Shown in pieces: positions 8,769 to 15,837 of a DNA stretch of 64,000 bases. The notes beneath the pieces are model-generated. The model did no database searches. It saw only the letters and a program-made list of their open reading frames with translations, and was not told the DNA's origin. Each line of letters starts with the position of its first letter. Position 1 is the first letter of the stretch. The position numbers and the translations under genes were made by a program. This stretch comes from Bradyrhizobium sp. AZCC 2262 (lineage in GTDB: Bacteria; Pseudomonadota; Alphaproteobacteria; Rhizobiales; Xanthobacteraceae), in contig NZ_JAZHRT010000001.1 in assembly GCF_036924535.1 (NCBI RefSeq), forward strand, positions 5,828,001-5,892,000, given 5' to 3'.

Positions 8769-8849
8769 ATGGCCTGGAAGACGCCGAAAATCGTCGAAGT
8801 ATCGGTCGGCATGGAAATCAACATGTATATGTGCGCCACCCGCAAGTAA
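8769..8849 (+). CDS. pqqA: PqqA, precursor peptide of pyrroloquinoline quinone
   Basis: Twenty-six residue ribosomally made peptide whose Glu16 and Tyr20 are cross-linked and excised to form PQQ. The sequence begins MAWKTPKIVEV, contains the EINMY core in which the glutamate and tyrosine have the required spacing, and ends CATRK. The length and the MxWxxP start match known PqqA peptides. A strong GGGAGAG ribosome-binding site precedes it. It is followed by pqqB after a 147-base spacer that can form a large hairpin. PqqE does the cross-linking, with PqqD as the peptide chaperone. Confidence 0.97.
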   Translation: MAWKTPKIVEVSVGMEINMYMCATRK

Positions 8850-8875
8850 GCGGTAGCGCATTTCACATCTCACGC

Positions 8876-8939
8876 AGGTGGACTTCCGGGCCTGACACGT
8901 TCCCGAGAGCGGGATTGTGTCCGACGCCGGTGTCCACTT
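8876..8939 (+). promoter_or_regulatory. nested RNA hairpin between pqqA and pqqB
   Basis: The outer stem pairs AGGTGGAC (8876-8883) with GTCCACTT (8932-8939), including one G-U pair. The inner stem pairs GACACG (8894-8899) with TGTGTC (8916-8921), with one G-U pair, and, after one mismatch, TCCCG (8901-8905) with CGGGA (8910-8914), closed by an AGAG loop. There is no run of T after it, so it is not a standard terminator. A processing or partial attenuation site that leaves pqqA message in excess over pqqBCDE is the likely role; this is inferred from structure and from the need for much more peptide than enzyme. Confidence 0.55.
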
Positions 8940-8996
8940 TGCGGCGTTCGTAATTCAGTTTGTGTCTTCAAGTCTGGAAGCGCCAGGAGACGGATC

Positions 8997-9926
8997 ATGC
9001 TTCGCGTCGTCGTCCTGGGCGCCGCGGCCGGCGGCGGCGTTCCGCAGTGGAATTGCGGATGTCCGGTGTGCCGCAAAGCACGAAGCGAAAATCCCGAACT
9101 GCGAAGCACCCAGGCGTCGATCGCGGTCAGCGCCGACGGTGCGCACTGGTATTTGATCAACGCCTCGCCTGACCTGCGCCAGCAGCTTATTGCAACGCCG
9201 CAGCTTCACCCCAAAGCCGGACAGCTCCGTCACAGCCCGATCGCCGGCGTGATCCTGACCAATGGCGAAGTCGATGCGGTCGCAGGCCTGTTGTCGATGC
9301 GCGAGGGTTCACCGTTTACGCTCTATGCGCATGAGCGGGTCCTTGCGATTTTGCGATCCAACAACATCTTTAACGTGCTCGGCGAGAACAACGTGAAGCG
9401 GCGGCCGATCGAGGTAGACAGGCCATTCGAGCCTACTTTACCCGACGGCTCGCCATCCGGCATGGAAATCCTCCCCTTCGCGGTTCCCGGCAAGGGCGCG
9501 TGGTATCTCGAAGGCAAGGCGCATCCGGCGGGCGGCGATGGCGCGGGTGATACGCTGGGCTTACGGATTCTGGACAAGGGCAGCGGCAGGTACTTCTATT
9601 TCCTGGCCGCCTGCGCTGACGTGACCGACGATCTCAAATCGCGCCTGGCGGGCGCCGCGCTGGTGTTCTTTGACGGCACCGTGTGGCGCGACGACGAATT
9701 GATCGTCCAGGGCCTCGGCACCAAGACGGGACAAGGGATGGGACATATTTCGATGTCGGGCGAACACGGAGCGATCGAAAGCCTTGCCGGCCTCGATATC
9801 GGCCGAAAAATGTTCCTGCATATCAACAACTCCAACCCCGCCCTGCTCTCCGGCTCGGGCGAGCGAAAGGCACTGGAACAGGCGGGCTGGCAGATTCCAG
9901 CCGATGGAACGGAGATCACGCTGTGA
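8997..9926 (+). CDS. pqqB: PqqB, metallo-hydrolase-fold PQQ biosynthesis protein
   Basis: Member of the metallo-beta-lactamase fold required for PQQ synthesis; it is thought to act as an iron-dependent oxygenase on the excised Glu-Tyr intermediate. The 309-residue length is normal. The N-terminus VVVLGAAAGGGVPQWNCGCPVC is diagnostic, including the GCPVC zinc-binding cysteines, and LTNGEVDAVAGLLSMREG and FFDGTVWRDDEL are conserved segments. The ATG at 8997 follows a CAGGAGA site. The stop overlaps the GTG start of pqqC by four bases. Confidence 0.97.
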   Translation: MLRVVVLGAAAGGGVPQWNCGCPVCRKARSENPELRSTQASIAVSADGAHWYLINASPDLRQQLIATPQLHPKAGQLRHSPIAGVILTNGEVDAVAGLLSMREGSPFTLYAHERVLAILRSNNIFNVLGENNVKRRPIEVDRPFEPTLPDGSPSGMEILPFAVPGKGAWYLEGKAHPAGGDGAGDTLGLRILDKGSGRYFYFLAACADVTDDLKSRLAGAALVFFDGTVWRDDELIVQGLGTKTGQGMGHISMSGEHGAIESLAGLDIGRKMFLHINNSNPALLSGSGERKALEQAGWQIPADGTEITL

Positions 9927-10714
9927 ATGTCATGGCCAAGGGGAAAATGACCGCGGAAATGACCGCCCTATCGATCGGCAAGGGCATCACGCTCAACAGC
10001 GCCGATGAACTGGAAGCGATGCTCCGCCACATCGGCGCGACGCGCTATCACAATCTGCATCCGTTCCACCGGCTGCTGCACGGCGGCAAGCTCAACAAGG
10101 GACAGGTGCAGGCCTGGGCGCTCAACCGCTATTTCTACCAGAGCACGATCCCGCTCAAGGACGCGATGGTGATCTCCCGCTTCCGCGACCGCGCCACAAG
10201 GATCGAATGGCGGCACCGGATCGAGGACCACGACGGCGATATCGGCTCCGAAGGCGGCATCGAGCGCTGGCTGAAGCTGACCGAGGGCCTTGGGCTCGAC
10301 AGCGCCTATGTGGAATCGACCGAAGGCATTTTGCCCGCGACGCGGTTTGCGGTGGAGGCCTATGTGCATTTCTGCCGTGACAAGACACCGCTGGAAGCGA
10401 TCGCCTCCTCGCTCACGGAACTGTTCGCGCCGAACCTGCATGAGGAACGCATCTCCGGCATGCTGCAGCACTATGATTTCGTCAACCCCGATATCATGAG
10501 CTATTTCAGCCGCCGCCTGACGCAGGCCCCGCGCGACGCGGGTTTTGCGCTGGAATACGTCAAGGCCAACGCGAAGACGCCCGCCGAGCGCGAGGCGGTC
10601 TGCAATGCGCTGATCTTCAAGACCAATGTGCTATGGGTTCAGCTCGACGCGCTGTATCATGCCTATGTCGAGGGCCATATACCGCCCGGGGCGTTCGTGC
10701 CCGGAGGAGACTAG
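9923..10714 (+). CDS. pqqC: PqqC, pyrroloquinoline-quinone synthase
   Basis: Catalyses the last step of PQQ synthesis, ring closure and eight-electron oxidation with oxygen, without a metal or cofactor. The protein is about 263 residues, an all-helical fold related to TenA/heme oxygenase. FHRLLHGGKLNKGQVQAW, NRYFYQSTIPLKDA, EWRHRIEDHDGD and NPDIMSYFSRRL are conserved. I set the start at GTG 9923: GGAGA lies seven bases upstream and the start overlaps the pqqB stop as GTGA. ATGs at 9932 and 9947 are possible but have poorer site spacing. The frame continues further upstream inside pqqB, but that part is not protein of this family. Confidence 0.95.
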   Translation: MNVMAKGKMTAEMTALSIGKGITLNSADELEAMLRHIGATRYHNLHPFHRLLHGGKLNKGQVQAWALNRYFYQSTIPLKDAMVISRFRDRATRIEWRHRIEDHDGDIGSEGGIERWLKLTEGLGLDSAYVESTEGILPATRFAVEAYVHFCRDKTPLEAIASSLTELFAPNLHEERISGMLQHYDFVNPDIMSYFSRRLTQAPRDAGFALEYVKANAKTPAEREAVCNALIFKTNVLWVQLDALYHAYVEGHIPPGAFVPGGD

Positions 10715-10720
10715 CGATCG

Positions 10721-11032
10721 ATGGCTGCGAGCCGCAACATCAGTGTCAGCGAGGCGAGCCGGCCGAAATTGCCGCGACACACGCGGCTGAAATTCGATGA
10801 GACGCGGCAGGTCTGGGTGATCCTGGCGCCGGAGCGCGTGCTGGCGCCGGACGAGATTGCGGTGGAAGTGCTGCAGCTCTGCGACGGGGTGCGCAGCGTC
10901 GGCGATATGGCCGACCAGCTCGCCGCCAAATATGCCGCGCCGCGTGAGGCGATCTTGACCGACGTCATCGCGATGCTGCAGGACCTTGCCGACAAGGGTT
11001 TTCTGACCGAAGTGCGTGAGAAGACGTCATGA
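10721..11032 (+). CDS. pqqD: PqqD, peptide chaperone for PqqA
   Basis: Small winged-helix-like protein of 103 residues that binds PqqA and presents it to PqqE. The PRHTRLKFDETRQVWVILAPERVLAPDEIAVEVL run and the later DVIAMLQDLADKGFL helix are the family pattern. It begins six bases after pqqC, and its stop codon overlaps the pqqE start as ATGA, which fits the tight stoichiometry expected of PqqD and PqqE. In some genomes pqqC and pqqD, or pqqD and pqqE, are fused; here all are separate. Confidence 0.96.
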   Translation: MAASRNISVSEASRPKLPRHTRLKFDETRQVWVILAPERVLAPDEIAVEVLQLCDGVRSVGDMADQLAAKYAAPREAILTDVIAMLQDLADKGFLTEVREKTS

Positions 11033-12237
11033 GCGACATTCTCGCTGGAAGCAAAACCACCGGCGCCGCGCCCAGTGACGGGCTCGCGGTTCTGGAATCG
11101 CAACGATCGACCGCAGAGACGTTCGGCATTCCGCTTGCCGTGCTCGCGGAGCTGACGCACCGCTGCCCGCTGCAATGCCCCTATTGCTCAAACCCGATCG
11201 AACTCGACCGCGGCGGCAGCGAGCTGACGACCGAGGAATGGAAAAAAGTTCTGAGCGAACTCGCCGAAATCGGCGTGCTGCAGATTCATTTCTCCGGCGG
11301 CGAACCGACCGCGCGCAAGGATCTGGTAGAGCTGGTGCAGCATGCGACCGACGTCGGGCTGTACAGCAATCTCATTACATCGGCGGTGCTGCTGACAAAG
11401 GAACGGCTTTCGGCGCTGGCCGATGCCGGCCTCTGCCACGTGCAGATCAGTTTCCAGGGCAACGAGCCCATGGTTGCCGATCGCGTCGCCGGATTGAAGA
11501 ACGCGCATGAGAAGAAGATCGAGGCCGCGAAATGGACGCGCGAGCTTGACCTGCCGCTGACGGTCAACGCCGTCATGCACCGCCAGAATTTGCACCAGCT
11601 CTCCGACATCATCCAGATGGCGGTCGATCTCGACGCCGACCGGCTGGAAGTCGCCAACGTCCAGTATTACGGCTGGGCATTGAAAAATCGCGCCGCCTTG
11701 ATGCCGACGATCGAGCAGATCGAGGAGACCAGCCGGATCGTCGAGGAAGCCGCCGTGCGGCTGAAAGGCATTTTGGCCATCGACTATGTCGTGCCGGATT
11801 ACTACGCGCTGCGGCCGAAGAAATGCATGGGCGGCTGGGGCCGGCAGTTCTTCAACATCTCGCCGGCCGGCAAGGTCCTGCCCTGCCACGCGGCGGAGAG
11901 CATCACCGGGCTGGAATTCGAATCCGTGCGCTCCAATCATTCGATCGCCTGGATCTGGCAGAATTCCGAGGCCTTCAACCGCTATCGCGGCACCGGCTGG
12001 ATGCCCGAGCCGTGCAAGAGCTGCGAATTCAGGGAAATCGATTTCGGCGGCTGCCGCTGCCAGGCCTTTGCGCTGACCGGCGATGCCGGCAATACCGATC
12101 CGGCCTGTACGCTGTCGCCGATGCACGAGCAGATCTTCAAGGACGCCGAGCGCGAGGCGGCCGCGCACCAGGACCGCTTCCTCTATCGCAATTTCGCCGG
12201 CGGCACGCTGGAGACGGAAGGCGAGCATGGCGCCTGA
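11029..12237 (+). CDS. pqqE: PqqE, radical SAM enzyme that cross-links Glu and Tyr of PqqA
   Basis: Forms the carbon-carbon bond between the glutamate and tyrosine of PqqA. The 402-residue protein has the radical SAM cysteines Cys46, Cys50 and Cys53 in HRCPLQCPYC, the HFSGGEPTARKD glycine-rich SAM-binding segment, and a C-terminal SPASM domain with the cysteines of KCMGGWG, VLPCHAAE, PCKSCEF and GGCRCQAF that ligate auxiliary clusters. The start overlaps pqqD by four bases. Its end overlaps the next gene, an alpha/beta hydrolase, by 11 bases. Confidence 0.97.
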   Translation: MSDILAGSKTTGAAPSDGLAVLESQRSTAETFGIPLAVLAELTHRCPLQCPYCSNPIELDRGGSELTTEEWKKVLSELAEIGVLQIHFSGGEPTARKDLVELVQHATDVGLYSNLITSAVLLTKERLSALADAGLCHVQISFQGNEPMVADRVAGLKNAHEKKIEAAKWTRELDLPLTVNAVMHRQNLHQLSDIIQMAVDLDADRLEVANVQYYGWALKNRAALMPTIEQIEETSRIVEEAAVRLKGILAIDYVVPDYYALRPKKCMGGWGRQFFNISPAGKVLPCHAAESITGLEFESVRSNHSIAWIWQNSEAFNRYRGTGWMPEPCKSCEFREIDFGGCRCQAFALTGDAGNTDPACTLSPMHEQIFKDAEREAAAHQDRFLYRNFAGGTLETEGEHGA

Positions 12238-13213
12238 CGCCGACGCCGGCAAATCCGTCAAACGCGCCGATCCGTTTGCCCCGCTGACGTCGGAGCAACT
12301 CGTCGTCAGCGACGGTCACGACATCTATGTCGAAAGCGTCGGCCGGCCCGGTGGCGTTGCCGCGGTCTACCTGCATGGCGGGCCCGGCAGCGGCTGCCAG
12401 CCGGACCATCGCCGACTGTTCGATCCCGAGCGCTTCCACGCCGTGCTGTTCGACCAGCGCGGCGCCGGCCGCAGCCGCCCCAAGGGCCGCCGCGAAGCCA
12501 ACACGCTGCCGCATCTGATCGCCGACATGGAAGCGATCCGCGAGAAATTCGCACTTGAGCGCTGGATGATCGTCGGCGGCTCCTGGGGCGCGACGCTGGC
12601 GTTGGCGTATGCGCAAGCCCATCCCGACCGCGTCACGGGCATCGTACTGCGGGCTACCTTCCTGGGCACGATCCAGGAAATCGAAAACGGATTTCTCAAC
12701 ACGCTGCCGCGTTTCTATCCTGGCCTTTACAACGACTTCATGAGCGTGCTGCCCGAAGGCGAACGCGCTCAACCGATCCAGGCCTATTTCCGCCGCATCC
12801 TCGACCCCGATCCTGACGTGAATATTCCGGCGGCGCGGGCCTGGGGCGAAACCGAACGCATTCTTTCCGAACACGCGCCGAACCGCACACGGCTCGATCT
12901 GGCGGCGCTTGGTTCATCGCGCGGCCTGCCGGCCACGCCGTTCATGGAAGCGCACTATTTCGCCAATGACTGCTTCATGCAGCCCAACCAGTTGCTGCGC
13001 GAAGCGGGCAGGCTCAAAGGCATCCCAGGGATCATCGTGCAGGGCCGCTACGATCTGCTGTGCCCGCCCGCGACCTCGCACGCGCTTGGCGCGCTGTGGC
13101 GCGAGGCCGAAATTCGTTTCGTCGAGGGCGCCGGCCACACGCTGTACGATCCCGGCGTCCGCGACGCCGTGATGAAGGCGATCGCGGACATGGCATCGAG
13201 AACCAGCAAGTAG
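12227..13213 (+). CDS. alpha/beta hydrolase, proline iminopeptidase family
   Basis: Probable serine peptidase that removes an N-terminal residue, classically proline, from peptides. The 328-residue protein shows the HGGPGSG oxyanion motif at 50-56, DQRGAGRSRP, the nucleophile elbow GGSWG with Ser119, and late Asp and His in GRYDLL and GAGHTLYDPG, completing the triad. I set the start at ATG 12227, eleven bases inside pqqE, because homology begins shortly after; the frame runs further upstream but only as an antisense-like shadow. Position and overlap put it on the pqq transcript. A role in trimming PqqA or its products is a guess; no pqqF-type M16 peptidase is in the window. Confidence 0.88.
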   Translation: MAPDADAGKSVKRADPFAPLTSEQLVVSDGHDIYVESVGRPGGVAAVYLHGGPGSGCQPDHRRLFDPERFHAVLFDQRGAGRSRPKGRREANTLPHLIADMEAIREKFALERWMIVGGSWGATLALAYAQAHPDRVTGIVLRATFLGTIQEIENGFLNTLPRFYPGLYNDFMSVLPEGERAQPIQAYFRRILDPDPDVNIPAARAWGETERILSEHAPNRTRLDLAALGSSRGLPATPFMEAHYFANDCFMQPNQLLREAGRLKGIPGIIVQGRYDLLCPPATSHALGALWREAEIRFVEGAGHTLYDPGVRDAVMKAIADMASRTSK

Positions 13214-13225
13214 GAATCAAGAAAA

Positions 13226-13888
13226 ATGCCGATGGCCGGAAAAGGCATGCTGCTGACGTCGATGAACATAGACGCCGTGCACGAGGCCGAATTCAATCGC
13301 TGGTATGACCGCGAACATCTCGAAGAGCGCGTGGCGATCGACGGCTTCATCGAAGCCCGCCGCTATGTCGCCCACGACGGCAACCCAAAATATCTCAGCC
13401 TCTACTCCACCGAAACCTTTGAGGTGCTGGACAGCCCGGCCTATCGCACCGCGCTTTCGAACCAGACCACGTGGTCGAAGGCCAACATCGCCCGCTTCCA
13501 GAACATGATCCGGGCGGTCGCACGCATCACGGTCAGCCGCGGCACCGGCCGCGGCGCGGCGCTCGGCATTGTCAGGCTGCGTCCGGCAGGCGGCGAGGAC
13601 AAATTGCGTGCGGCGCTGAGCGAGCAACTTGATCCGGCCACGCTCGACGGGATCATCTCCATGCATTTGATCGAGAGCGATCCGGCGCTGTCGAAGCCGA
13701 TCACCGACGATCCCTCCGCGCCCAATCCCGGCGCCGGCGACTGGTTCGTGCTGATCGATGGCACCGATGTGAACGCGGTGCCTGCGGCAATGCTGCGCTT
13801 CAGCGGTAACATCGCACTGAAGCCGCTGACCATCTCAAGCGGCGTCTACCGGCTGATGTGGGATCTGGCGAAGCGCGATATCGGCTAG
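13226..13888 (+). CDS. hypothetical protein, possible EthD-like dimeric alpha/beta barrel
   Basis: I do not recognise a characterised family with certainty. The 220-residue soluble protein appears to be two repeats of a small alpha/beta unit: the first half has the FNRWYDREHLEERVAIDGFIEARRYV pattern seen in EthD-like dimeric barrel proteins, and the second half begins again near ARITVSRGTGRGAALGIVRLR. No signal peptide, membrane segment or metal motif is evident. It starts 12 bases after the proline iminopeptidase-like gene, so it is probably the last gene of the pqq transcript. A link to PQQ is only positional. Confidence 0.65.
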   Translation: MPMAGKGMLLTSMNIDAVHEAEFNRWYDREHLEERVAIDGFIEARRYVAHDGNPKYLSLYSTETFEVLDSPAYRTALSNQTTWSKANIARFQNMIRAVARITVSRGTGRGAALGIVRLRPAGGEDKLRAALSEQLDPATLDGIISMHLIESDPALSKPITDDPSAPNPGAGDWFVLIDGTDVNAVPAAMLRFSGNIALKPLTISSGVYRLMWDLAKRDIG

Positions 13889-14344
13889 GCGCTTTCGCTG
13901 CTGCCAATGGGCGCGCTAAGTTAAGTGAGCCGTGGCGGCTTGATCCGGGCGTTCCGGGACGGGAATTGACAATAGCGCGGCCGTAGAACTACGGATCAAG
14001 GCGCTGTTAACGAGGTGTCGAGTAAAGAGGTGGCCGAGACTTGGCTTCTGCCGGTATTGCTCGACTCAGAGCTGCAGTTTCGCTCTTCTCGTAATGTGCG
14101 AAGGCTTTGATAGCGCGAATGAGAACTTCCGCCGAAGTCTCTAACATCGCTTCCAATTGCCCTGCTGATGTTATCTCTCAGATGTGCGATCGTCGCTCGG
14201 AAGCGCTCCTTCTTCCGGGTGCTGGCGCAACCAATCGGCTGAGGATGCCATGTGCATCACACTTCTCTTTGCTGAAGATCGCCCCAAGCGCTTGGTGACG
14301 TTATCGGTTCCCGCTATCGTCAGCCGACACTGGAGTTGAATTGC
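13889..14344. other. intergenic region before chrA, no gene seen
   Basis: About 450 bases with no reading frame that looks like protein. GGAG at 14332-14335 is the ribosome-binding site of chrA. I saw no convincing terminator, repeat family or sigma-factor motif here. Confidence 0.5.
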
Positions 14345-15541
14345 ATGGCGGATAAGTCCGCAGGCACCGTCGCCGAGGTTTTCGCCGCCTTCCTCAAGCT
14401 CGGACTCACCTCGTTCGGCGGGCCGATTGCGCATCTCGGTTACTTCAGGGCGGAATTCGTCGAACGGCGGAAATGGCTCAGCGAAAGCAGTTTTGCCGAC
14501 ATCGTCGCGCTCTGCCAGTTCTTGCCGGGGCCGGCTTCCAGCCAGGTCGGCTTCACGCTCGGCATCCTGCGCGGCAATGGCCTGTTCGGCGGATTGGCGG
14601 CGTGGTTCGCCTTCACGATGCCGTCAGCAATCATTCTCTTCGCGTTCGCGCTTAGTGCGACGGCCTTCACCGGCCCTTCCGCTGAAGGGATTCTCCACGG
14701 CCTGAAGCTGGTCGCGGTCGCCGTGGTCGCGCAGGCGATCTGGGGCATGGCAAACAGCCTGACGCCGGATCGCGCGCGGGCTGCCATCGCGCTTGCGGCT
14801 GTTGCGATCGTGGTTTTCATCGGCGGATCGTTTGGACAGATCGGCGCCATCGCGCTTGGAGCCATGGCCGGGCTCTGGCTGTGCCGCGGCGACGGGGCCA
14901 CTCCTGCGGGCCACCTCGGCTTTTCGGTATCGCGCCGACACAGCGCGGTCGCGCTGGTGCTGTTCGCGGTCCTGTTCCTGCTCACGCCGCTGGTGGCTGC
15001 AAGGACCGGCTCGCAAGGGCTTGCGCTGTTCGACGCGTTCTATCGTTCCGGCGCGCTGGTGTTCGGCGGCGGCCATGTCGTCCTGCCGCTGTTGCAGGCG
15101 GAAGTCGTGACGCCGGGCTGGGTCAGCAATGCGGACTTCCTCGCCGGCTACGGCATGGCGCAAGCGGTACCCGGACCGCTGTTCACCTTTGCAGCCTATC
15201 TCGGCGCCATAGGACCCGCTCCCAATGGTCTGGCCGGCGCTGCGATTGCACTCATCGCACTGTCTCTGCCAGGACTGCTGCTGGTCTACGGCATGCTGCC
15301 ATATTGGGACGCGCTGCGCCTGCGTCCCTCCGCGCAGGCCGCCATGCGCGGCACAAACGCCGCCGTCGTCGGCATCCTTGGCGCGGCGCTCTACAATCCG
15401 GTCTGGACCAGCGCGGTGCTCACCCCGCGCGATTTCGCCGTGGCGCTCACCGGCTTCCTGCTGCTGACGGTTTGGAAACTGGCCCCCTGGATTGTCGTGG
15501 TCCAGCTGGCAGCGACGGCAGCGGTTCTGCAACTGCGCTGA
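14345..15541 (+). CDS. chrA: chromate transporter, two-domain ChrA
   Basis: Inner-membrane transporter of the CHR family, associated with chromate efflux. The 398-residue protein consists of two homologous halves. The first holds FLKLGLTSFGGPIAHLGYFR, LCQFLPGPASSQVGF and GGLAAWFAFTMPSA; the second holds FYRSGALVFGGGHVVLPLLQ and YGMAQAVPGPLFTFAAYLG. These paired GGP/GGG and PGP motifs mark the full-length bidomain form. The ATG at 14345 has GGAG nine bases upstream; a TTG at 14336 touches that site and is unlikely. No chrB-type regulator is nearby. Confidence 0.93.
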   Translation: MADKSAGTVAEVFAAFLKLGLTSFGGPIAHLGYFRAEFVERRKWLSESSFADIVALCQFLPGPASSQVGFTLGILRGNGLFGGLAAWFAFTMPSAIILFAFALSATAFTGPSAEGILHGLKLVAVAVVAQAIWGMANSLTPDRARAAIALAAVAIVVFIGGSFGQIGAIALGAMAGLWLCRGDGATPAGHLGFSVSRRHSAVALVLFAVLFLLTPLVAARTGSQGLALFDAFYRSGALVFGGGHVVLPLLQAEVVTPGWVSNADFLAGYGMAQAVPGPLFTFAAYLGAIGPAPNGLAGAAIALIALSLPGLLLVYGMLPYWDALRLRPSAQAAMRGTNAAVVGILGAALYNPVWTSAVLTPRDFAVALTGFLLLTVWKLAPWIVVVQLAATAAVLQLR

Positions 15542-15837
15542 GCACGTCATCCTTTTTGCGCGTATTCGTCTGCTCGAAATGCGCGAGTTCATCGCGCTTG
15601 AAACCGTTAAGACCAACTGCACCGCACATGCTGCACTGCCGCATCGACACTGCGACGCTAAGTCCACGCTCCCATGCAGATGAAAGCTGCAGATCGCGCA
15701 AATTTGCCTTTGTGCCGCGTCTGGAATGGCTCTAATAAGATAAGCCTATGATCCAATTCAAAAACCACAAGAACGCTCGTTAAGCGTTCGCAGGCAAACA
15801 AGGCCGCGTTCTCGTTGCTGGCGCGGATAAGGTAGGA
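15542..15837. other. intergenic region before the 2-oxoacid oxidoreductase genes
   Basis: About 300 bases without a convincing gene. It contains the inverted repeat at 15771-15789 (listed separately) and ends in a GGTAGG ribosome-binding region for the next gene. Confidence 0.5.
15771..15789. promoter_or_regulatory. short perfect inverted repeat, possible operator
   Basis: GAACGCT (15771-15777) and AGCGTTC (15783-15789) form a perfect 7-base inverted repeat around CGTTA, 48 bases upstream of the start of the next gene. Size, symmetry and position suit a dimeric repressor or activator site; no regulator gene adjoins it. Confidence 0.35.

Noticed and set aside
9683..9922. Upstream extension of the pqqC frame
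   Set aside because: Overlaps pqqB by 240 bases and lacks PqqC similarity; GTG 9923 has a good ribosome-binding site and a 4-base overlap.
15447..15701. Minus-strand frame containing a CSMCGAVGLNGFKRDELAHF stretch
   Set aside because: Looks slightly protein-like with a CxxC, but half of it is antisense to chrA, it has no ribosome-binding site and I know no family for it.
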